The notes under the pieces were generated by a model. That model saw only the letters and a list, made by a program, of their open reading frames with translations, searched no databases and had not been told where the DNA came from. Shown piece by piece: positions 23,991 through 29,064 of a DNA stretch of 29,064 bases (the stretch's first letter is position 1; every line of letters starts with the position of its first letter). Source of the DNA: an uncultured Sphingomonadales bacterium (lineage in GTDB: Bacteria; Pseudomonadota; Alphaproteobacteria; Sphingomonadales; Sphingomonadaceae). Both the position numbers and the translations under genes were made by a program. The stretch is from NCBI GenBank assembly GCA_903958285.1, contig CAJBSR010000169.1:1-29064 (forward strand). Direction: 5' to 3'.

Positions 23991-24058
23991 CTGAGCTTGC
24001 CGTAGCCTCGTCCTTCTTTCTCTGATGAACAGAAAGGACGGCCCTTCGACAAGCTCAG
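23991..24058. repeat. Imperfect REP-like palindrome between convergent genes
   Basis: A 25-bp arm beginning CTGAGCTTG (23991-24015) is repeated inverted at 24034-24058 (ending AAGCTCAG) with six mismatches, around an 18-bp centre. The right arm contains CCCTTCGACAAGCTCAGGG, a motif dispersed between genes in many sphingomonads and other proteobacteria. It lies between the ends of the amidohydrolase and mobA genes and could fold as a common 3'-end structure for both. Confidence 0.75.
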
Positions 24059-24072
24059 GGTGAGCGTTTAGT

Positions 24073-24588
24073 CTATAATGCAGCCAAATCTTCCGGCCGG
24101 TTGATGTTGGCAGGGGGCTGGGCGACTGCCACACGACGCGCGCCTGCATGGTCTGCAAAGCGATAGACAGATCGGTTCGCCGGGTCCGCCATCCAGTCGC
24201 GCAGGGTGTCGGCCAGACCTGCGGGCCAGAGCCCGACAATCGGCAGCACATCGAGCACAGTTGGCGCGGGCGAGAGTGCGGCCACAGCCTCCGCCTTCAG
24301 CCCGACCGTATCACACCCGCAGGTCAGGACGAGATCGAACCCCGCCGTCTGGGCATAGGTCAGCGCGCCGAGCAGCCCGCCAAGCGGACCAAGGCCGGGC
24401 GCTGGTTGATCCTCAACGCGCACCAATCCCGGCCAGTCCCGTCCGACAGTGATGACAGCCTCCACATGCGGGCGAAGCCCGGCCCAGGCGTGGTCCATGA
24501 GCGGGAGCCCATGTAGCACGGCGACCGCCTTGTCAGACCCGAAGCGGCTTGACTGTCCGCCACCAAGGATCGCGCCAAGGACGCGCAT
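24073..24588 (-). CDS. mobA: Molybdenum cofactor guanylyltransferase
   Basis: 171 residues, somewhat short for MobA. The nucleotide-binding signature LGGGQSSRFGSDKA (about 8-21) is intact. The central acidic motif reads CDTV instead of the usual CDMP, and the C-terminal ANINRPEDL matches the N-x-N-x-P-x-D-L motif. It transfers GMP to molybdopterin to form the bis-MGD precursor of DMSO-reductase-type enzymes. Start at 24588 overlaps the stop of the upstream deacylase gene (TGATG), so it is the last gene of the zur operon. No other Mo-cofactor gene is in the window. Confidence 0.85.
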   Translation of the reverse strand: MRVLGAILGGGQSSRFGSDKAVAVLHGLPLMDHAWAGLRPHVEAVITVGRDWPGLVRVEDQPAPGLGPLGGLLGALTYAQTAGFDLVLTCGCDTVGLKAEAVAALSPAPTVLDVLPIVGLWPAGLADTLRDWMADPANRSVYRFADHAGARRVAVAQPPANINRPEDLAAL

Positions 24589-25079
24589 CAGTCTTGAGCA
24601 GGAACGTCGACGATGACGGGGGGATGCCCCCAATGCGTGAGCGCGCGAACCAGATCAGCGCCCGACAGGCCAAGCGTCGCTGTATTGCGCAACGGGTGGC
24701 AATTGACGCGATCCGCAGAGGCCAGCGATGCATCCAGCACGATGGTGACGGCGCCCGCCGCATCGGCAATCGCCCCCAAAGGTGTGACCGAACCCGGCGT
24801 GACCCCGATCAGCCGTTCCATATCCTCACCCTTGCCAAAGCTGACCCGCTTGGCGCCCATCACGGCTGGCAGCGCCTTCAGATCAGCGCGGAGGGCCGCC
24901 GGCACAGTGACGAGCCAGAAGCGCCCGCCGGCGTCTTTCAGGAACAGGTTCTTCGTGTGGGCGCCCGGGATGTCGCCATCGACCGCTTGGCTTTCCTCAA
25001 CGGTGAAAACCGCCGGGTGGTCAACAACGTCATAGGGAATGTCGAGCGCCTGCAAGTCGTCGTAGAGCTTCGTTTCCAT
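24588..25079 (-). CDS. Prolyl-tRNA editing deacylase (YbaK/ProX family)
   Basis: 163 residues, a free-standing YbaK-fold domain of the ProXp-ala/PrdX type. Characteristic segments are LDIPYDVVDHPAVFTVEESQ, GAHTKNLFLKD (the conserved Lys that contacts the misacylated tRNA), the GSVTPLGAIAD loop and NCHPLRNTATLGL. The family clears Ala-tRNAPro in trans. Start at ATG 25079, eleven bases after zur; a longer frame starts inside zur. mobA follows with a one-base overlap. Its place in a zur operon is not explained by function. Confidence 0.9.
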   Translation of the reverse strand: METKLYDDLQALDIPYDVVDHPAVFTVEESQAVDGDIPGAHTKNLFLKDAGGRFWLVTVPAALRADLKALPAVMGAKRVSFGKGEDMERLIGVTPGSVTPLGAIADAAGAVTIVLDASLASADRVNCHPLRNTATLGLSGADLVRALTHWGHPPVIVDVPAQD

Positions 25080-25089
25080 GAGGGGTGCC

Positions 25090-25557
25090 TCAGGCGCAGT
25101 CAGCGCAGGTGCCGCGCACCTCAATCACCGGGCGGACGGGTTTGAAGCCCGCCTTGCGCGCCGCAGCGCGAACGCCCTGTGTCACGTCATCATCATCGAT
25201 ATGCGTGGTGTTGCCGCAATCATCGCAGACCAGAAAGATGCAGTCATGATCACAATCAGGATGCGCATTGGCCAGATAGGCATTGGCGCTTTCAACCCGC
25301 GTCGCGACATTGGCCGCCACGAACAGATCAAGGATGCGGTAAACGCTGTTGGCCGCCACACGCCGGCCCTGCGATTTGGAAACCGCATCGGCGATGTCAT
25401 AAGCTGAGGCGGGATTTTCAAACGCGGCAAGCGCGTCGAACACGCTGGCCCGCATCGCCGTCCATTGTTCGCCCGATCGGGCCATGGCGTTGCGCGCGGC
25501 GTCGATCAGGTCGTCGCCGGCAGGATGGTCGTGGTGGTTGTGTGCGTGGGTGGCCAT
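25090..25557 (-). CDS. zur: Fur-family regulator, probable Zur
   Basis: 155 residues. A His-rich N-terminus (HAHNHHDH) precedes the winged helix (ARSGEQWTAMRASVFDAL, SAYDIADAVSK, ANSVYRILDLF). The metal-binding dimerisation part contains the cluster HPDCDHDC, CDDCG and a C-terminal CADC; the two CxxC pairs form the structural zinc site of the Fur superfamily. The short length, His-rich tail, both CxxC pairs and the Zur-like box at 26022-26035 favour a zinc-responsive Zur over Fur, which usually has a longer C-terminus. It lies 49 bp after the MerC-like gene and 10 bp before the deacylase gene. Confidence 0.82.
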   Translation of the reverse strand: MATHAHNHHDHPAGDDLIDAARNAMARSGEQWTAMRASVFDALAAFENPASAYDIADAVSKSQGRRVAANSVYRILDLFVAANVATRVESANAYLANAHPDCDHDCIFLVCDDCGNTTHIDDDDVTQGVRAAARKAGFKPVRPVIEVRGTCADCA

Positions 25558-25606
25558 GGGCCAAACTTACGACGCCAAGCGACGCGCCGCAAGCATCAGG
25601 GAAGGA

Positions 25607-25972
25607 TTAGCAAACGGCGCGGCGGTTGAGATCATGCCCCAAGGCGACGAGGATAACCCCGAGGACCGTGACCATCGCCTCTGTGCCATCATGCGGCAAG
25701 GTGAGCGCGCCGAGCATCACGCCGAGACCCAGAGCACCAATCCAAGCCGGCATGGCATAGCCGTGCGTCAGAACGCCGCGGCCAAGCCCGATCGCACCGA
25801 ACAGGATCGCGAGCAGCAGGCCAACTTCATGGAAAAGCGGGTTGAGCAAGGCGCCACCGACGGAGGCGAGCATCGCGAAGAACACCGCCGTTGCCACGCA
25901 ATGGGCGACGCAAAGGCCCGACAGGACAATAGCCCATCGGTCAAAACGTTCCCAAGTCGGTCGTGGCGTCAA
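25607..25972 (-). CDS. MerC-domain small membrane protein
   Basis: About 121 residues with four hydrophobic segments. The first helix carries a Cys pair in LSGLCVAHCVATAVF, the place of the metal-binding cysteines in MerC transporters; a further Cys ends the protein. Start: TTG at 25972, selected because AGAGGA lies 8 nt upstream; the longer frame starts at another TTG (26017) with no ribosome binding site. The family name comes from mercury uptake, but here no other mer gene is present and the neighbour is zur. With a Zur-like box in the promoter region a role in zinc movement or zinc shortage is more likely. First gene of the merC-zur-deacylase-mobA unit. Confidence 0.78.
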   Translation of the reverse strand: MTPRPTWERFDRWAIVLSGLCVAHCVATAVFFAMLASVGGALLNPLFHEVGLLLAILFGAIGLGRGVLTHGYAMPAWIGALGLGVMLGALTLPHDGTEAMVTVLGVILVALGHDLNRRAVC

Positions 25973-26021
25973 CGTGCGAGTCCTCTCACTTTGTCCCAGC
26001 CTATGCCATATCGCCAACCAC

Positions 26022-26035
26022 GTTACAATATATCA
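26022..26035. promoter_or_regulatory. Zur-box-like operator
   Basis: GTTACAATATATCA agrees at 12 of 14 positions with GTTATAATATAACA, the core of Zur boxes known from alphaproteobacteria (from memory, not searched). It lies about 50 bp before the merC-like start codon and overlaps a possible -35 (TTGTAA on the minus strand). It is also about 100 bp before ctaA on the other strand. Confidence 0.6.
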
Positions 26036-26135
26036 TCTGTATATCTTTCATGTGGCTCGCTCTCCCTCTGAAGACGCTTGCCCTTTGGTGAAGCGAGGCT
26101 TTCGCTGGTCTGGCCGCAGGTCTATAGACGCCGCC

Positions 26136-27167
26136 ATGTCAGAAACCTCTGCCCGTCCCCTTGCTATTGCCCGCTGGCTCTTTGCCGTTGCCGGCCTTGT
26201 TTTCATCATGGTCGTCATTGGCGGCATCACGCGCCTGACCGAATCGGGTCTGTCGATCACGGAATGGAAGCCCGTCACAGGGGCGATCCCACCGCTGAAT
26301 GAGGCAGACTGGCAGGCGGAATTCGCCAAGTATAAAAATAGCTCTCAATATGTGCTGATGAATGCGGGCATGGACCTTGCCGCGTTTAAGTGGATCTACT
26401 TCTGGGAATTTTTCCATCGCCTGTTCGGACGCGTGATCGGCCTTGCTTTCCTCTTGCCGCTCATCTGGTTCGGTCTCAAGCGGGCCATTCCCGGTCGCCT
26501 GACCGGCCGCCTTGTCATCTTGCTCTTTCTGGGCGGAATGCAGGGGCTGATCGGCTGGCTGATGGTGAAAAGCGGCCTGGTCGACCGCGTCAATGTGCAA
26601 CCGGTGATGCTCGCCGCGCATCTGACAATGGCGCTCTTGTTGCTATCGGCCCTCGTCTGGACGGCATTGGACTGTCTTCAGATCCACCGCGGCGCCACAG
26701 CACCGCTCGCGCGGGTGACGCCCTTTGCACTGCTGACGGGCGCGGTGCTCTTCTTCCAGATCATCTGGGGCGCGCTGACGGCGGGCATGCGCGCGGGGCA
26801 GGTGTCGAACACATGGCCATTGATGAACGACCATTTCGTTCCGGAAGGCATCGATTGGGCCAAGGGCGCGCTTTATGCCGCGACGCATGACCCCTTCCTC
26901 GTCCACTTCATTCACCGCTGGTGGGCGTGGGTGGTCGTCGGCGTGCTGATCGTCCTCGCCCGCAAGCTCAAAGCGCAAGGCGCACGTCGCGTCTCGATTG
27001 CCGTGCACAGCAGCTTCGGCACGCAGATCCTGCTCGGCATTGCGACGGTGATGACAGGCGTGAACATCGTCTTTGCTGTGCTGCATCAGGCCGTCGGCGC
27101 GCTGGTTGTCATCGCTACAATCTGGGGCCTGCACGTCCTTGGCCGCCGCGAAACCAAGGCCTCTTAA
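26136..27167 (+). CDS. ctaA: Heme A synthase, COX15/CtaA family
   Basis: 343 residues with eight predicted transmembrane helices. Conserved heme-binding and catalytic features of type 2 (COX15) enzymes: GGITRLTESGLSITEWKP near the N-terminus, EFFHRLFGRVIG, a LAAHLTMAL helix, TWPLMNDHFVPEG, VHFIHRWWAW and AVLHQAVGALV with paired histidines. It oxidises the C8 methyl of heme O to a formyl group, giving heme A for aa3-type cytochrome oxidase in the inner membrane. Start at ATG 26136 chosen by homology of the N-terminus; no strong ribosome binding site is visible. rplM follows after 138 bp. Confidence 0.93.
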   Translation: MSETSARPLAIARWLFAVAGLVFIMVVIGGITRLTESGLSITEWKPVTGAIPPLNEADWQAEFAKYKNSSQYVLMNAGMDLAAFKWIYFWEFFHRLFGRVIGLAFLLPLIWFGLKRAIPGRLTGRLVILLFLGGMQGLIGWLMVKSGLVDRVNVQPVMLAAHLTMALLLLSALVWTALDCLQIHRGATAPLARVTPFALLTGAVLFFQIIWGALTAGMRAGQVSNTWPLMNDHFVPEGIDWAKGALYAATHDPFLVHFIHRWWAWVVVGVLIVLARKLKAQGARRVSIAVHSSFGTQILLGIATVMTGVNIVFAVLHQAVGALVVIATIWGLHVLGRRETKAS

Positions 27168-27211
27168 CCCTAACGGTATTATTTTACCCGTTTGGAAAAG
27201 CCTGCAAAAGC

Positions 27212-27283
27212 TTGACTCAGCGGGCATGTGCTGCAAAAGGCGCCCCATCGTCGCTGCCTTTCGGGGCGGCGCGTTTTCGTTTT
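27212..27283 (+). promoter_or_regulatory. Overlapping rplM promoter and terminator-like hairpin
   Basis: TTGACT (27212-27217) is a good -35; the -10 region 15-17 bp on (GCAAAAGG) is weak. Bases 27235-27244 pair with 27268-27277 (AAAA/UUUU and GCGCC/GGCGC around one mismatch), with an alternative CGCCCC/GGGGCG stem (27241-27246 with 27263-27268), and T-runs follow at 27274-27283. RNA from ctaA would contain the full hairpin and could terminate; RNA started at this promoter would lack part of the 5' arm. Confidence 0.4.
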
Positions 27284-27305
27284 ACCGTCAAGAGGACGCA
27301 TCCTT

Positions 27306-27785
27306 ATGAAGGCGCTCACCCGCGTGACCAAACCGGCAAAGCCGGCAGAAGTCGAAAAGCAGTGGCACATCATCGACGCCGAAGGGCTCGTTGTTGGCCG
27401 TCTCGCAAGCATCATTGCCAACGTTCTGCGTGGCAAGACCAAGCCAAGCTACACCCCCCATGTCGATTGCGGTGACAATGTCATCGTCATCAATGCAGAC
27501 AAGGTGCGCTTCACCGGCCGCAAGCTGGGCCAGAAGATCTATTACAAGCACACCGGTTATGCCGGCGGCATCAAGTCGATCACGGCAGCCAAGGTTCTTG
27601 AAGGCCGCTTCCCGGAGCGCGTTCTTGAAAAGGCCGTGGAACGCATGATCCCGCGTGGTCCGCTCGGTCGTCAGCAGATGCGCAACCTGCGCCTCTATGC
27701 GGGCACAGAGCATCCGCACGCCGCGCAGAACCCCAACGTCCTCGACGTCGCGTCGATGAACCGCAAGAACAAGGTGGGTGCATAA
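27306..27785 (+). CDS. rplM: 50S ribosomal protein L13
   Basis: 159 residues. L13 hallmarks: [16 protein letters not shown] near the start, [44 protein letters not shown] and [20 protein letters not shown], ending close to HPHAAQNP. It is an early-assembling large-subunit protein and is paired with S9 in nearly all bacteria. ATG 27306 has AAGAGGA upstream with 9-nt spacing. The stop overlaps the rpsI start (TAATG), so the two are translationally coupled. Confidence 0.98.
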   Translation: MKALTRVTKPAKPAEVEKQWHIIDAEGLVVGRLASIIANVLRGKTKPSYTPHVDCGDNVIVINADKVRFTGRKLGQKIYYKHTGYAGGIKSITAAKVLEGRFPERVLEKAVERMIPRGPLGRQQMRNLRLYAGTEHPHAAQNPNVLDVASMNRKNKVGA

Positions 27786-28351
27786 TGTCCGACACCGATA
27801 CCCGTCAGTCGCTCGCTGATCTCGGCGATCTCACCAAGGCTGCTGCAGAAGCACCTGCCGCTGTTGAAGCGCCCGCCGCTGAAGCAGTTGCTGCAGACGA
27901 AGCTCCTGCTGCTCCCGTCGTTCAAACCCCGACGATGCCACTTCGCGAACGTGAAGTTGACGCGCAGGGCCGTTCCTATGCAACCGGCCGTCGTAAGGAC
28001 GCCGTTGCCCGCGTCTGGGTAAAGCCCGGCACCGGCAAGATCACGGTCAATGGCCGCGATCAGGAAGTCTATTTCGCACGTCCGACGCTGCGTCTCGTCA
28101 TGAACCAGGTGTTCGGCGTTGCCGATCGCGAAGGTCAGTATGACGTTGTCGCAACGGTCAAGGGCGGTGGCCTTTCCGGTCAGGCCGGCGCTGTAAAGCA
28201 CGGCATCAGCCAGGCGCTGACCAAGCAGGAGCCTGCGCTCCGCTCGGTCGTCAAGGCTGCTGGCTTCCTGACCCGCGATAGCCGCGCTGTTGAACGTAAG
28301 AAGTACGGCAAGGCCAAGGCGCGTAAGAGCTTCCAGTTCTCGAAGCGTTAA
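27785..28351 (+). CDS. rpsI: 30S ribosomal protein S9 with N-terminal extension
   Basis: 188 residues against about 130 for the usual S9. The S9 core starts around residue 62 ([20 protein letters not shown]) and continues through [17 protein letters not shown] to the invariant C-terminal QFSKR, whose tail reaches the P-site tRNA. The first 60 residues are Ala/Glu/Pro-rich and low in complexity ([16 protein letters not shown]), an extension also seen in other sphingomonads. Codon choice in the extension resembles the core, so it is genuinely part of the gene. A strong terminator follows 41 bp after the stop. Confidence 0.97.
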   Translation: MSDTDTRQSLADLGDLTKAAAEAPAAVEAPAAEAVAADEAPAAPVVQTPTMPLREREVDAQGRSYATGRRKDAVARVWVKPGTGKITVNGRDQEVYFARPTLRLVMNQVFGVADREGQYDVVATVKGGGLSGQAGAVKHGISQALTKQEPALRSVVKAAGFLTRDSRAVERKKYGKAKARKSFQFSKR

Positions 28352-28392
28352 GCTTTACCGTCGATATTCCTCAAAGAATATTGCTGCAGATC

Positions 28393-28429
28393 AAGGGATC
28401 GTGGGTCGCCACGGTCCCTTTTTCTTTTG
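28393..28429 (+). terminator. Intrinsic terminator of rplM-rpsI
   Basis: AAGGGATCGTGG (28393-28404) pairs with CCACGGTCCCTT (28409-28420), one wobble, 4-nt loop, then TTTCTTTT. Confidence 0.92.
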
Positions 28430-28597
28430 CATGGCTTGCGGGGTGGCAGGAGCCCTATCCCCAACGGGCGTCGTTGCACTTGAAATTGCCAGCAATCCGG
28501 CATCAACTTGTGTTGCGTCGGCACATCGCCAAGCATAATCGAATTTCGCAATAATTTAGGTGCGCATTTGCATCTATATGAATTTTGGGAATTTTAG

Positions 28598-28936
28598 ATG
28601 AAAATGAATGTACGAATTCTGCTCGCTGCCGCAGTTGCAGGCGCGATGCTCAGCGGTTGCGCAAGCATCGAATCAGTGAAGCGTGCGCAGTCAACGGCTG
28701 ATCAAGCCGTGACACTTGCCAAGCAGGGCAATGCTGCTGCGCTGAATGCTCAGGCAACAGCTGATGGCGCAACCTCGGCCGCTCAGACAGCTCAGGCAAC
28801 CGCAAATGGCGCTCAAACTGCGGCCGATGCTGCTGACACCAAAGCGGATGCCGCTGGCACCGCTGCAACCAGCGCCCAGAAGACAATTGACGATCACCTC
28901 GCCCGCCAGCGTCGCTACTACCGCAAAAGTAAGTAA
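28598..28936 (+). CDS. Ala-rich Lpp/OprI-like outer-membrane lipoprotein
   Basis: 112 residues. Lipoprotein signal peptide with lipobox LSGC (Cys21). The mature part is almost entirely helical, low-complexity Ala/Thr/Gln repeat (TADQAVTLAKQG, AQATADGATSAAQTAQ, ADAADTKADAAG) with small residues at heptad positions, like the trimeric coiled coil of Lpp and the Ala-zipper of OprI. It ends RQRRYYRKSK, resembling the C-terminal Tyr-Arg-Lys of Braun's lipoprotein through which L,D-transpeptidases attach Lpp to peptidoglycan. The terminal Lys (112) or Lys110 could serve here. GGGAA lies about 8 nt before the ATG; a CATAAT at 28532-28537 region may be part of its promoter. Sequence similarity is by composition and architecture only. 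Confidence 0.75.
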   Translation: MKMNVRILLAAAVAGAMLSGCASIESVKRAQSTADQAVTLAKQGNAAALNAQATADGATSAAQTAQATANGAQTAADAADTKADAAGTAATSAQKTIDDHLARQRRYYRKSK

Positions 28937-29020
28937 GTCTCTGCAAGGCAATAGGGCTGCTGCCTTTTAGGCATCATCGCGGGCAATAAACGGCAGCACA
29001 GCTTGCAGATCAAAACAGCA

Positions 29021-29051
29021 AAGGGGCTGGCCGCAAGGCTGGCCCCTTTTT
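29021..29051 (+). terminator. Intrinsic terminator after the lipoprotein gene
   Basis: AAGGGGCTGGCC (29021-29032) pairs with GGCTGGCCCCTT (29037-29048) including two G-U pairs, GCAA tetraloop, then TTT. It lies 84 bp after the lipoprotein stop, with only short imperfect repeats in between. Confidence 0.85.
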
Positions 29052-29064
29052 GCATCAGGAACGC

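Noticed and set aside
28290..28538. 82-codon frame overlapping the rpsI 3' end
   Set aside because: Runs through the S9 C-terminus and the terminator, with no ribosome binding site.
1..29064. CRISPR arrays, tRNA/rRNA genes, prophage or insertion sequences
   Set aside because: No regularly spaced direct repeats, no tRNA-like cloverleaf or rRNA sequence, and no transposase, integrase or phage gene recognised on either strand.

Overview
The window is ordinary chromosomal DNA from an alphaproteobacterium, most likely a member of the Sphingomonadales (Sphingopyxis/Sphingorhabdus-like; genus not resolved). The pointers are fairly high GC, densely packed short operons, a CarD regulator, a two-gene DUF2807 (GIN) cluster, a fused ThiS-ThiG, an S9 protein with an Ala/Pro/Glu-rich N-terminal extension, a ctaA-rplM-rpsI order, and two kinds of short intergenic palindromes of the type scattered through proteobacterial genomes. 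I see no phage, transposase, tRNA, rRNA or CRISPR array.

Layout. 1-3475: a PfkB/adenosine kinase and a PmtA-like methyltransferase on the minus strand, divergent from an ABM monooxygenase and an MFS transporter. 3476-3851: the largest gap, holding a candidate small RNA on the minus strand and a perfect T-N11-A LysR-type operator in front of a LysR gene. 4736-8167: a cyclophilin and a luciferase-like oxidoreductase (minus), then mgtE and a DUF1489 gene (plus). 8192-12214: two GIN-domain exported proteins, CarD and a YcbB-type L,D-transpeptidase, all minus. 12215-14494: a CHASE2/degenerate GGDEF/EAL phosphodiesterase. 14495-14823: a small autonomous unit with a 27-residue peptide whose ribosome binding site lies inside a 17-bp hairpin. 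14824-18048: an aroQ-accB-accC-class A beta-lactamase operon (minus). 18140-23965: thiSG, then bpt and ilvA (minus), then a beta-hydroxyacid dehydrogenase overlapping a secreted amidohydrolase. 24073-25972: a merC-like/zur/prolyl-tRNA deacylase/mobA operon with a Zur-box-like site in front. 26136-28351: ctaA, rplM, rpsI. 28598-28936: an Ala-rich, Lpp/OprI-like lipoprotein.

How the parts fit. Most genes are core housekeeping: acyl-lipid synthesis (accBC), shikimate pathway (aroQ), thiamine (thiSG), amino acid catabolism (ilvA), N-degron tagging (bpt), heme A for cytochrome oxidase (ctaA), ribosome assembly, Mg uptake and zinc control. The envelope theme recurs: an L,D-transpeptidase, a beta-lactamase coupled to accC, a small lipoprotein with a Lys-rich C-terminus, and exported GIN proteins.

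The least explained items are (1) the hairpin-gated Trp-rich mini-gene at 14532-14741, (2) the LysR box facing a candidate small RNA at 3692-3833, (3) the palindromic operator over the GIN promoter, and (4) the Zur-like site controlling a MerC-like membrane protein. All functional calls rest on reading sequence motifs by eye; no database search was run.
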